Positions 27,985-36,294 of a stretch of DNA of 64,000 nt are shown in pieces. The translations under genes and the position numbers were made by a program. Within the stretch, counting starts at the first letter, position 1; each line of letters starts with the position of its first letter. Where the stretch lies: assembly GCA_016787085.1 (NCBI GenBank), contig JAEUVJ010000053.1, forward strand, positions 310,001 to 374,000. Reading direction: 5' to 3'. Under the pieces are notes generated by a model that was given only the letters and a program-made list of their open reading frames with translations, made no database searches and had not been told where the DNA came from. The stretch is from Chitinophagaceae bacterium (GTDB lineage: Bacteria; Bacteroidota; Bacteroidia; Chitinophagales; Chitinophagaceae).

Positions 27985-30129
27985 ATGCGAAGTGTTTTCC
28001 TGTTCTTATTGATATTGTCCTGCTCTTTGTCCCTGGTTGCCCAGTCGGATGTCACCAGCCGGGCGGCTGACCCGCTGAAAGAAGAGCAAAACAGGTTTCT
28101 TCACTATGTGCATAACCTCGCTATTGATTCAAATATTGTTGAGCGGCTGACCCGGTTTGCCGGGCCGGAAACAGACAGTATCCGTCATGCCATTGCAATG
28201 AATTCACTGTTGGCCGGTGAGCAGAAGGCGGCGGCTACCCGATCAGTGATGTATTTACTCCAGGAACTTCAGATGAAGATGGCGGCCAACAGCCTGGATA
28301 TATATAGTATCCCCCCGGCGCTGGAGTCGTTCAAATCCCTGCTGTCTGCATTGATGCATGATCGTCCATTCTTTGAGATCATCCGCCCGCTGGGCCCGGA
28401 TGGCTGCCAGTTGATGGCCGCTTCATTCTGGCAGTATGATGAAAGCGCTTTCTTCAAAGATGTCGCCTTGTATAAACGGGTAGCTTCTTCGCCTGATAAT
28501 ATTCTTTATTTCCTCGAAAAGAATCCCGGTTTTCGTTTTGCTGATTCGTTATTGTTCGTGGTGGCAACCAATGATCCGATCAGTATCCTTCGTTACCTGC
28601 GGATGGATAAGCCCGGCCTGCGGGCATTGACGGAAAGGAACAGGAATAATATCTACCTGCAGCAATTATTATCGCTGGTGAACGAACCCTATGCATCTGA
28701 ACTGATCCCCTTCACTGTACCGCTGGCGGAGAAAAGAACCGATGCAGCCACCATCATCAGGACGAGAGAAGATGCCAACGCTTATTTCCGGCTGCTGGTG
28801 AGAACACTGCAGGATGAATTGAAGAGGCCTCCAGATAGTTCGTCTGCCTTTCTTCCGCTTTTACGAAAGGGTATTAAGAAAAAGGCTTTTTCATTTTATG
28901 TCAACCGGGTGAATGAGCAGCATGGCATGGCGGATAATGCCCGCTTTGCAGCGGTGAAGAACCTGCGGATGGAAGAGTTGTTCTATGTGATCACCAGTTG
29001 TGAAGAGGAACTGTACACCTCCAGTTATATCGGTTTATACAAAAGGCTGATGGAACATTTTCATACACAGCCGGCCGATTCCCTGTTCAGGGCCGTGAGC
29101 TATGACAATTTTCACCGCTTCATACACATGGCGGCCAGCTACAATATGCTGGCGGATTTCCTCGGATGTATGTCGTATGAGTCAGCCTCAGCGATCATGC
29201 ACCGGTTCATATCGGGTATCGAAAGTGACAGTGGTTCGGGATTGGAAAAAGCCATGGATGTGGCCGATTCATTCGCCGGGCTGGACTCCCTTCATGGCGT
29301 TACGGAAATGATAAGCAGGGAGCTTAGCGACAACCTGGAACGCTGCCACGGCACCGGGTCGTATCTCGGTATCCGTTTGTATAGTATCCTTTCACAGGTA
29401 TTTGAGCTCGTCAGGGAGAAGAACAGTGACCATAAACTATGGACCCGTCTCGGCAACCAGGAGCTGCTGCAACAAAAGGCACTGAAGGATTCAGCAGGCA
29501 TCATTACGCAACTGGTGTTGTTTTACGGCGATGATGACGGTCTTGCTTCGTACAAGAATTTTTTAGCCTTATTCAGCGATTCACTGAAATGGCAGGTATC
29601 GTCAAATGATCATTGGCTGTCTATCCGTTCTCTCTGCGGCGGGCCTTTTTCTATTTATGCCAACCTGCCTTTGGATAATTACTATGAACTCGATCTCCGG
29701 GCGCAGGATTCACTGATGACGTTCCTGCTGCAGCATTCACTTCAGCCGTCTGTGCTTATTCACCGCGGGCACAGCTATCATCTTCATCATACGCTGAAAC
29801 GGTTACAGCCTTCCGTGAGACTGGCGATACTGGGCTCATGCGGCGGTTACAACAGTATCTTAAGTGTGGCCAATATCAATCCCGATGCACAGATCATCGT
29901 ATCCAAGAAAACAGGATCCAAATTCATCAATGACCCGATCATCGAACTGATCAACCAGTCACTGCAGGATGAAATGGATATTGCCTGGCCTTCTATATGG
30001 AGCGAACTGCGCACCCGGTTTAGCCGTGATGAACTTTTGCAAGGCCTCTTCAATGAATATATCCCGCCTTCAGGCAATATTAGCCTGTTCGTACTGAAGC
30101 TGTTTAATTATTACCGGCGCACTGTTTGA
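27985..30129 (+). CDS. Large exported protein with possible clan CD peptidase site
   Basis: 714 residues with a signal peptide (MRSVFLFLLILSCSLSLVAQ). Most of it is helical, without a recognised domain. Near the C-terminus, two hydrophobic strands end in candidate catalytic residues: VLIHRGHSYH (His593 and His596) and LAILGSCGGYN (Cys619), then a strand AQIIVSKKTGSKF. A His at the end of one strand and a Cys at the end of the next is the clan CD (caspase/gingipain/CHAT) layout, though the His-Cys spacing of 23 residues is short. Activity is an inference. It is followed 25 bases on by an ABC ATPase gene in the same direction. Confidence 0.45.
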   Translation: MRSVFLFLLILSCSLSLVAQSDVTSRAADPLKEEQNRFLHYVHNLAIDSNIVERLTRFAGPETDSIRHAIAMNSLLAGEQKAAATRSVMYLLQELQMKMAANSLDIYSIPPALESFKSLLSALMHDRPFFEIIRPLGPDGCQLMAASFWQYDESAFFKDVALYKRVASSPDNILYFLEKNPGFRFADSLLFVVATNDPISILRYLRMDKPGLRALTERNRNNIYLQQLLSLVNEPYASELIPFTVPLAEKRTDAATIIRTREDANAYFRLLVRTLQDELKRPPDSSSAFLPLLRKGIKKKAFSFYVNRVNEQHGMADNARFAAVKNLRMEELFYVITSCEEELYTSSYIGLYKRLMEHFHTQPADSLFRAVSYDNFHRFIHMAASYNMLADFLGCMSYESASAIMHRFISGIESDSGSGLEKAMDVADSFAGLDSLHGVTEMISRELSDNLERCHGTGSYLGIRLYSILSQVFELVREKNSDHKLWTRLGNQELLQQKALKDSAGIITQLVLFYGDDDGLASYKNFLALFSDSLKWQVSSNDHWLSIRSLCGGPFSIYANLPLDNYYELDLRAQDSLMTFLLQHSLQPSVLIHRGHSYHLHHTLKRLQPSVRLAILGSCGGYNSILSVANINPDAQIIVSKKTGSKFINDPIIELINQSLQDEMDIAWPSIWSELRTRFSRDELLQGLFNEYIPPSGNISLFVLKLFNYYRRTV

Positions 30130-30154
30130 CCTTTCAAATGATTTATTTTCGGGC

Positions 30155-31120
30155 ATGGCATTAGTAACAGTATCAGGTGTCAGTAAAAAGAACGGGGATG
30201 GTTTTTCGGTAAAGCATGCCAGTTTTACACAGGAATCATTTCAGCATATCGCTATGGCCGGCGAAACAGGATCGGGCAAGACCACCTTGCTGAAGATGAT
30301 CGCCGGGCTGGTACAGCCGGATGAAGGGCTCATACAGTTTGAAGGAAAAAAGATCATCGGGCCCAACGATCAGCTGATACCCGGTCATCCCGGAATTGCT
30401 TACCTCAGCCAGTACTTTGAACTGCGTAATAATTACTGGGTGCATGAATGGCTGGAGATGGCCAACAAACTCGAAGTAAGTGATGCAGAGAATATTTTTC
30501 GTATCTGCCAGGTAGATCATTTGGCAGACAGGAGAACGGACCAGTTGTCTGGTGGGGAGAAGCAGCGGATCGCTTTGGCAAGGTTACTGATCACATCGCC
30601 GAAGCTGTTATTATTAGATGAACCTTTTTCGAATCTCGATATCATTCATAAGAACACCATCAAACAGGTGATACAGGATATCAGTGAACAAATGAGTATC
30701 ACCTGTATTCTTGTTTCGCACGACCCCGCGGACATATTATCATGGGCCGATATCATATTGTTAATGAAAGATGGGGAGATCGTGCAGCAGGGCACACCGG
30801 AAGAAGTATACCGTAAGCCCGTGAATGAATACTGTGCAGGATTGCTGGGGGAATACAATATCATTCCCGGTGATATACTAAAAGCAGATATACCGGCAGG
30901 AAAACAATGGATGGTAAGACCGGAGAACTTTATTATGGGCCAGGAAGGCGATCATGTCATCATGGGGGTTTTACATAACCTGTCGTTCTACGGCAGTTAT
31001 TATGCAGCCGAACTGATCACCGGGCATCACACGATCAAAGCAAGGATAACCGGTAACTATTTACAACCCGGCGACAAGGTTTATCTTTCTGTAGCTTCAG
31101 AGAACATATGGTTTATTTAA
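30155..31120 (+). CDS. ABC transporter ATP-binding protein with C-terminal TOBE-like domain
   Basis: 321 residues. Walker A GETGSGKTTLL, signature LSGGEKQRIALARLL, Walker B LLLLDEPFSN, and H-loop VSHD are intact, so it should hydrolyse ATP. The last 80 residues (GKQWMVRPENFIM ... GDKVYLSVASENIWFI) form a TOBE-like tail, as in PotA or FbpC importers. No permease or binding-protein gene is adjacent, so its membrane partner is elsewhere. It starts 25 bases after the 714-residue protein gene and may share its transcript. Confidence 0.88.
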   Translation: MALVTVSGVSKKNGDGFSVKHASFTQESFQHIAMAGETGSGKTTLLKMIAGLVQPDEGLIQFEGKKIIGPNDQLIPGHPGIAYLSQYFELRNNYWVHEWLEMANKLEVSDAENIFRICQVDHLADRRTDQLSGGEKQRIALARLLITSPKLLLLDEPFSNLDIIHKNTIKQVIQDISEQMSITCILVSHDPADILSWADIILLMKDGEIVQQGTPEEVYRKPVNEYCAGLLGEYNIIPGDILKADIPAGKQWMVRPENFIMGQEGDHVIMGVLHNLSFYGSYYAAELITGHHTIKARITGNYLQPGDKVYLSVASENIWFI

Positions 31121-31135
31121 AAATGACCATGTTAT

Positions 31136-31567
31136 ATGATAAGAGCAGCTATTCCTGCAGATCACGCAACGATCATAGATGTCTGGGAACTTTCTGTAAG
31201 GGCCACGCATCATTTTCTGCCGGAAGAATATTTGCAGGAGATCAAAACCCTGCTTCCCGGTATTCTGCCGCAGGTGCCTGTTTATGTTTATACTGATGAC
31301 AAAGATGCTATCAAAGGGTTTTCCGGTGTGGCGGAAGGAAAGATCGAAATGTTATTTATTCATCCCGGTAGCAGGGGACAGGGTATCGGCAGGATGCTCG
31401 CGGATTATTGTATTCATACACTCCATGCAGACAAAGTAGATGTGAATGAACAGAACGAACAGGCTGTCGGATTTTATGAAAAGATCGGATTTCATGTTAC
31501 CGGCCGCCAGGAACTGGATGGGCAGGGAAGACCTTTCCCTCTTTTGCAAATGGAATACAGGGGCTGA
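31136..31567 (+). CDS. GNAT-family N-acetyltransferase
   Basis: 143 residues. The acetyl-CoA loop is visible as FIHPGSRGQGIGRMLADYCI, and the C-terminal VDVNEQNEQAVGFYEKIGF is the typical last motif. It transfers an acetyl group from acetyl-CoA to an unknown amine. It follows the ABC gene by 15 bases in the same direction, so it is likely part of the same transcript. Confidence 0.9.
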   Translation: MIRAAIPADHATIIDVWELSVRATHHFLPEEYLQEIKTLLPGILPQVPVYVYTDDKDAIKGFSGVAEGKIEMLFIHPGSRGQGIGRMLADYCIHTLHADKVDVNEQNEQAVGFYEKIGFHVTGRQELDGQGRPFPLLQMEYRG

Positions 31568-31586
31568 TTCATTATTGTATGTCTTG

Positions 31587-31680
31587 AAACACAAAGGCAC
31601 TAAGTATTTTCTCTTCGTGTTACAAATTCTACCGTAGCAGCGGGAAAAAATATTTCACGCGACGGCGCAGCGGCGCAACG
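31587..31680. repeat. CACAGAG-type intergenic repeat, copy 3
   Basis: The left part AAACACAAAGGCACTAAG (31587-31604) faces CTTCGTGTT (31613-31621). A second block, CACGCGACGGCGCAGCGGCG, lies around 31656-31675. It falls in the gap between the GNAT gene and endonuclease III and resembles the other dispersed copies in sequence style. Confidence 0.45.
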
Positions 31681-31738
31681 TCATTCTTACGGCTATAAAA
31701 ATCAAAATCAGTAGATTTATTGACAAAATCATTTGCTC

Positions 31739-32362
31739 ATGCCTGCCAAAACCAACTGGCCCGATGCCATACAACCGCTGCTGAAAAAATACAAAGGCAA
31801 ACAACACCCGCTGGAGTACAAGAATGTTTACCAACTGGTGGTGATGGTGATACTCTCTGCGCAGGACTCGGACAAGAACATCAATAACCTGGCGCCGGAA
31901 CTGTTCAAAGCTTTTCCTGATATGAAGGCATTGTCCAAAGCCACAGCGGAAACCCTGCAGCCTCTTATCAGCAAGGTGAGGAACTTTGGTAACAAGACCG
32001 GCTGGCTGCTTGCGTTGGCGCAAACAATAAAGGATGATAAAAATATCCCGATGACGCATGAGGGGCTGACGCAGTTAAAAGGAATCGGCCGCAAATCGGC
32101 GAATGTGATACTGCGGGAAGCCGGTAAACCCGCCGAAGGCGTGATCGTGGACCTGCATGTGGTGAGGGTGGCGCCGCGGCTCGGTATTGCCAGCGGGACG
32201 GATGCCAATAAAATTGAAAAGCAACTGATGGAAGTATTGCCGCAAAAGGACTGGGATGCCGGTATGGCGATGTCTTTTCTTGGCCGTGAGATATGCCGGC
32301 CTACACCAAAATGTAGTGAGTGTCTGATGAAGGGAGTGTGTGAATATTATAAGAATATCTGA
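31739..32362 (+). CDS. nth: Endonuclease III, DNA glycosylase/AP lyase
   Basis: 207 residues. The helix-hairpin-helix LKGIGRKSANVIL contains the catalytic Lys, and VDLHVVRVAPRLG the catalytic Asp, so base-excision activity on oxidised pyrimidines is expected. The iron-sulfur loop is ICRPTPKCSECLMKGVC; the first two Cys are separated by five residues instead of the usual six. A TTG at 31733 precedes the chosen ATG at 31739. It is followed by the AT-rich paralogue pair on the other strand. Confidence 0.93.
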   Translation: MPAKTNWPDAIQPLLKKYKGKQHPLEYKNVYQLVVMVILSAQDSDKNINNLAPELFKAFPDMKALSKATAETLQPLISKVRNFGNKTGWLLALAQTIKDDKNIPMTHEGLTQLKGIGRKSANVILREAGKPAEGVIVDLHVVRVAPRLGIASGTDANKIEKQLMEVLPQKDWDAGMAMSFLGREICRPTPKCSECLMKGVCEYYKNI

Positions 32363-32386
32363 TGATTGGTTCACGCGGCCAATATT

Positions 32387-33040
32387 TTAAAAGTCGTTTT
32401 CATCAGTAAACGTTCCTTTAGGTATTTTATAATTCTTATTATGTAGGAAAGTTGCATAAGGCTCGGTTTTAAAAAATCTAATAAGGAACTCATATTTGTT
32501 TAGCTGTTTGGTGACAAGATTCATATAGTAATAGTAGCCGGTAAAGAATAAGTGTTTTTCGGAATTTCTTAATTTTCCTATCATTTCTTGCGTTTCGGGA
32601 TCTGGATCGCTTTCAAGTGCAAATACTGTTTTTAAAGTTGCATATTGTGTTTCTTTTATTACGAATATATTGATTAGATGTGGGCTATATGTATCTTGAT
32701 ATTTAATTTCTCTTGAGCTGTCTGTTACAAGTTCTCTGTGTCCATACGTGATTTTTACTGGATTGTTCCCAAGGTTGTTGATTTTGTATCGTATTTCCTT
32801 TAGCCAATTGTCTACACTTTGCGGTGCTAATTCCTCTAATTCGATTTGCAAAAATGGCTCATTGGCTAATTCGAATTGCCTTTGTGATTCCGCTATTTGT
32901 GTTCTTGTCAATTTGAGCGCTTGATTGGACATATATAAAGATACTAGTGAGATAAAAACTGCAGCTAATGAGGCGATAGCGATCAAGGTGGTTAATAAAA
33001 GTTCAAATATTTCTTTATCGGACATATGGTTGCTTTTCAA
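32387..33040 (-). CDS. Membrane-anchored protein of unknown function, paralogue A
   Basis: 217 residues. An N-terminal hydrophobic helix (ELLLTTLIAIASLAAVFISL) is followed by a short coil and a soluble domain beginning ANEPFLQIELEE. The soluble domain has YKINNLGNNPVKI, YGHRELVTDSSREIKYQDTY and FFTGYYYYMNLVTKQLNKYE. It is clearly paralogous to the next upstream gene. The base composition is far more AT-rich than the surroundings, which suggests transfer. I cannot assign a function. An internal ATG at 33025 is an alternative start. Confidence 0.75.
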   Translation of the reverse strand: MKSNHMSDKEIFELLLTTLIAIASLAAVFISLVSLYMSNQALKLTRTQIAESQRQFELANEPFLQIELEELAPQSVDNWLKEIRYKINNLGNNPVKITYGHRELVTDSSREIKYQDTYSPHLINIFVIKETQYATLKTVFALESDPDPETQEMIGKLRNSEKHLFFTGYYYYMNLVTKQLNKYEFLIRFFKTEPYATFLHNKNYKIPKGTFTDENDF

Positions 33041-33111
33041 ATGTGCTGTAATCTATCTTTGATTGATAAGATATGTATAGGTCAGGTTATATGATTTAGC
33101 ATACAGGTGGT

Positions 33112-33804
33112 TTACTCCCCATCTTCAAATAATCTTTCATCAGATAAAAATTCATTGAATTTTTCATTTCGATTGTAGAGAAAATATGAGTATGGGTAAG
33201 TGTTTGTTATCCTTATTAGAAATTTATACATGTAAAGCTGTTTGTTGGCAAGGTTTACATAGTTGTAGTATCCGGTAAAAAAAATATATTTTTCATAGTT
33301 GTTAAATTTTGCAAGCTCCGCAATATCCCAACTTGAAGTTAGTGAATCTGAGTAAAAGGGTGTTGTCACTTTTGAAATTTGATCTTCTGTTATTAAGAAC
33401 CTATTTATTGGATGTGCACTATATGTGATTTTATACTCTTGTCTGCGGTTTGAATCAGAAAATATTTCGTTGTGTCCGGATAGTATTTTTACCGGGTAGT
33501 CTCCAAGATTTGTCAGTTTGTAATGTACTTCGGTTGGCCAATTGCCGAATGGTGATAGAGGTGCCTTTTCGCAATCAATTTCTATTTGTAAAAAGGGTTC
33601 ATTTGATTGTGTAAATTGGCTCTGTGTTATTGAAAGAGCTTCATTTGAAGATTTCAGTGCAAAGAACGATAAAACAATTGCGCCAATAGTTGTTAATAAC
33701 TCAGCCTTTCTATACCCGTCATTTCTTTTAAACCATCTTTCAAATTTTCTCCATCTTGCTTTGAATGCTGGTGTTTTATCTTTCTTTGCTTGTTGTGCTT
33801 CCAT
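33112..33804 (-). CDS. Membrane-anchored protein of unknown function, paralogue B
   Basis: 230 residues. It has a basic N-terminus (KARWRKFERWFKRNDGYRKA) and then a transmembrane helix (LLTTIGAIVLSFFALKSS). The soluble domain matches paralogue A along its length: NEPFLQIEID, YKLTNLGDYPVKI, SGHNEIFSDSNRRQEYKITY and FFTGYYNYVNLANKQLYMYK. The two genes are in the same direction, 71 bases apart, and very AT-rich. Paralogue B lies 70 bases beyond the 3' end of tRNA-Thr. Confidence 0.75.
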   Translation of the reverse strand: MEAQQAKKDKTPAFKARWRKFERWFKRNDGYRKAELLTTIGAIVLSFFALKSSNEALSITQSQFTQSNEPFLQIEIDCEKAPLSPFGNWPTEVHYKLTNLGDYPVKILSGHNEIFSDSNRRQEYKITYSAHPINRFLITEDQISKVTTPFYSDSLTSSWDIAELAKFNNYEKYIFFTGYYNYVNLANKQLYMYKFLIRITNTYPYSYFLYNRNEKFNEFLSDERLFEDGE

Positions 33805-33874
33805 AATAAGGATAAGGTAATTGTATGATTAGTAATGGTCAAACTTTCTTTCCCGTTCGTATGAACAATCCAGG

Positions 33875-33947
33875 AGCCAACTATCGGAATCGAACCGACG
33901 ACCCTTTCATTACGAATGAAATGCTCTGCCAGCTGAGCTAAGTTGGC
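33875..33947 (-). tRNA. tRNA-Thr (anticodon CGT)
   Basis: A 73-base cloverleaf on the minus strand without encoded CCA. The acceptor stem is GCCAACT/AGTTGGC, the D stem GCTC/GAGC, the anticodon stem TTTCA/TGAAA with loop TTCGTAA (anticodon CGT, reads ACG), the variable loop GGGTC, and the T stem GTCGG/CCGAT with loop TTCGATT. All stems pair. The AT-rich paralogue pair starts just past its 3' end. Confidence 0.95.
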
Positions 33948-34007
33948 TGATGCGGCAAATGTATTGAATCCTGAAACGTCAGACAATGAGCTTATGCAGG
34001 GCCCAGG

Positions 34008-34089
34008 CCACTGAGAGCCGCGGAGAAAACACAGAGGGCCGCAGAGAAAGTCTCCGTGGCTCTCCTGAACTCTGTGAAGCTCTGTGGCC
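34008..34089. repeat. CACAGAG-type imperfect palindrome, copy 4
   Basis: Arms GAGAGCCGCGGAGA (34014-34027) and TCTCCGTGGCTCTC (34050-34063) pair at 13 of 14 positions. ACACAGAGGGCCGCAGAGA (from 34029) and CTCTGTGGCC (34080-34089) extend the pattern. It lies between tRNA-Thr and the end of the secreted protein gene. Confidence 0.6.
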
Positions 34090-34104
34090 AAAAAAATTCT
34101 CGAA

Positions 34105-34911
34105 CTACCGCTGTACCGGCCCGGCCTGCTGCGCCGTTTCATATACAAACCGCACCCTGGCGCTTTTGGTCTCTGAAGAACTCAGGAACAGGCGATGCTG
34201 CTGCTCCCCGGCAGTCACAACAAGGATAGCGGTATTCGGAGTAATGCTGCCCATATTGTCGGCGATCATTTCTATTTCATGAAAGGCGTTGTTGAGGTCC
34301 ACCAGTAAATGCGTGGTGATGGGTTTGGCCGTCAGCCGCTGGTGACTTATCACTAACCGGTTGTTGACCTTTACACTGATCGAGTCGCCGTCCACTACGG
34401 CATTATCATAAAAGTCGAGCCGGATCGTACCTGTATCCACTTTGATCTCGGGTATCTCTTTAAAAGCCGATTCTTTTACTCTTGTCAGTATGATGGGACC
34501 GATACCGCAATCGGCAGCGCTGTTGATGACATTGCCGCCCCATTGCCCTTTCAATATTTCTACATTGCCTTCCCGGCTATACACCAGTTCGAAATCCTTC
34601 ACACATATCACGCAGCGGTGAGGAATATGATAAGTGACCACCATCCCTTCCCGCAGCGATAGTTTTTTCCGCTCTGCATCATAGATGCCGGTGAATTTTT
34701 TCTTGACATAATTATCTATATCCTGGTAATGGTAGGAGTCGCCGGTGGCCATCCCGTTACTGATGTTTATCTGCAGTTCTATATTGTTGTTGGGGAAGCA
34801 GCCCCGCATGGCAAAAGTACCTTTCCAGAAGCCGTTCAGGTTCTGGGAAAAGGCGATAGCAGAGTGTGTAGCTGCTAGCAGAAGTATGAAGGCAGGTTTA
34901 TTCAATACCAT
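34105..34911 (-). CDS. Exported protein of unknown function
   Basis: 268 residues with a signal peptide (MVLNKPAFILLLAATHSAIAFSQ). The first 150 residues include NLNGFWKGTFAMRGCF and four Cys. The C-terminal 110 residues contain IRLDFYDNAVVDGDSISVKV and LVISHQRLTAKP, a beta-rich module seen repeatedly in secreted Bacteroidota proteins. I can give no enzyme function. It is probably periplasmic or surface located. Confidence 0.68.
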   Translation of the reverse strand: MVLNKPAFILLLAATHSAIAFSQNLNGFWKGTFAMRGCFPNNNIELQINISNGMATGDSYHYQDIDNYVKKKFTGIYDAERKKLSLREGMVVTYHIPHRCVICVKDFELVYSREGNVEILKGQWGGNVINSAADCGIGPIILTRVKESAFKEIPEIKVDTGTIRLDFYDNAVVDGDSISVKVNNRLVISHQRLTAKPITTHLLVDLNNAFHEIEMIADNMGSITPNTAILVVTAGEQQHRLFLSSSETKSARVRFVYETAQQAGPVQR

Positions 34912-35020
34912 AATTTACGGAAGAATCCGCATCCGGAAATGTGAAATTTTGCTGAGCGGTAACCATTCTCTGCATGTCAGGCCTTTTCAAAGGCAGGGCG
35001 TAGTTTCGATCAGGGGGTAT

Positions 35021-35059
35021 CATCTCCAAATCGGGTCATCGCCCAATCACCAAATCACC
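35021..35059. repeat. CCAAAT/CATCTCC repeat upstream of prfB
   Basis: CATCTCCAAAT (35021-35031) recurs at 36276-36286, and CCAATCACCAAATCACC follows. It resembles the arms of the S23 cassette just downstream of prfB, so related repeats sit on both sides of prfB. Confidence 0.5.
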
Positions 35060-35067
35060 TACCTTTG
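35060..35067 (+). promoter_or_regulatory. TAnnTTTG promoter -7 element
   Basis: TACCTTTG ends only 6 bases before the prfB ATG at 35074. This implies a leaderless or almost leaderless mRNA if used. Confidence 0.6.
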
Positions 35068-35073
35068 CACCCT

Positions 35074-36166
35074 ATGACAATCGAAAAATTACAGGATATG
35101 CGGTCCCGCATTGCCGGGATAAGGAGGTTTCTTTGACGTCGCAAACCGACAACAAAAGATAGCCGAAGACAAACAACTTTCTCTGAGTCCCGGTTTCTGG
35201 GACGATAACAAAAGAGCAACCGAGATCCTCAAGAGCATCAAGCTGAATGAGTATTGGGTGAACCTGTATGACCAGGTGAATACGGCCGTGGAGGATTTTG
35301 CCGTGCTGCATGACTTCTGGAAAGGGGGTGATGCCACGGAAGAAGAGACCAAAGCAGCCTACGACAAAGCGCTGAAGATGCTGGATGAGGCTGAGTTCAA
35401 GGCTACACTGAATGAACCGGAAGATGAGTTGCCTGCTGTATTACAAATTAATTCAGGCGCCGGCGGTACCGAAAGCCAGGACTGGGCAGAGATGCTGGCC
35501 CGTATGTACCGCATGTACGGTGAAAAGCAGGGTTGGAAAGTGACCGAAATAGATTGGCAATGGGGTGATGGTGCTGGTATAAAAACAGCAACATTGCAAT
35601 TTGAAGGCCCTTTTGCTTATGGTTTTTTAAAAGCAGAGAGTGGTGTGCATCGCCTGGTTCGTATTTCTCCATTTGATAGTAATGCACGGCGACATACTTC
35701 TTTTGTAAGTGTGTATGCGTACCCGATGGTGGATGATACAATCAACATTGAAGTAAATCCGGCCGATGTAAAAATGGAAACCAGCCGCAGCGGTGGCGCC
35801 GGTGGTCAGAACGTAAATAAAGTAGAAACGAAAGTACAGTTAACGCATATTCCAACAGGCATTGTGGTGGTTTGTCAGCAGGATAGAAGTCAGTTAGGAA
35901 ACAGGGAACTCGCCATGCAAATGCTGAAAAGCCGTTTGTATGAAATGGAATTGCAAAAACGGAATGCCATTAAGGATGCTAATAATTCTAAAAAGAAAAA
36001 AATAGAATGGGGTAGCCAGATAAGAAGTTATGTATTCCATCCTTATAAGATGATTAAAGACCATCGCACCGATTTTGAAACTGGTAATGTGCAGCCGGTG
36101 ATGGATGGCGAATTGGACGGTTTTATCAAGGCGTACCTGATGGCGGAGAAGGAGACTACGGAGTAA
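35074..36166 (+). CDS. prfB: Peptide chain release factor 2 (programmed +1 frameshift)
   Basis: Recognises UGA and UAA and releases the peptide from the ribosome. Codons 1-20 (MTIEKLQDMRSRIAGIRRFL) are read from 35074, then an in-frame TGA at 35134-35136 stops zero-frame translation. Reading resumes in the +1 frame at GAC 35135, giving 363 residues in total, close to the usual RF2 length. The RF2 stop-recognition motif SPF (VRISPFDSN) and the peptidyl-transferase GGQ motif (GGAGGQNVNKVET) are present. Annotation that ignores the frameshift would start wrongly at 35258. Confidence 0.97.
35122..35137 (+). promoter_or_regulatory. RF2 autoregulatory frameshift site
   Basis: AGGAGG (35122-35127), a Shine-Dalgarno-like stimulator, is followed by TTT, the slippery CTT codon (35131) and TGA C (35134-35137). 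The spacing equals that of the Escherichia coli prfB site. Low RF2 lets the ribosome pause at UGA and shift +1. Confidence 0.95.
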
Positions 36167-36237
36167 TTTGAAGATGAATTGATTTGGCGATTTGGTAATG
36201 TGTCAATAGAGGGGTTCTAAAAGAAGTTAGTTTGCCA

Positions 36238-36245
36238 TAGCTTTG
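36238..36245 (+). promoter_or_regulatory. TAnnTTTG promoter -7 element
   Basis: TAGCTTTG, 49 bases before the ATG of the four-helix-bundle gene. It lies inside the inverted-repeat-bounded segment. Confidence 0.45.
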
Positions 36246-36294
36246 CTACAGTAATTGGCTCATCACCCATTATCACATCTCCAAATTTAAACCC

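Noticed and set aside
32363..33947. Attachment-site duplication of the tRNA-Thr 3' end at the far end of the AT-rich pair
   Set aside because: I looked for a copy of the tRNA 3' end near 32363-32400 and saw only short partial similarity (GGTTC), not a real direct repeat.
33693..34148. 151-residue open frame across tRNA-Thr and a repeat
   Set aside because: It runs through the tRNA and the repeat, and overlaps two genes; the translation is not protein-like.
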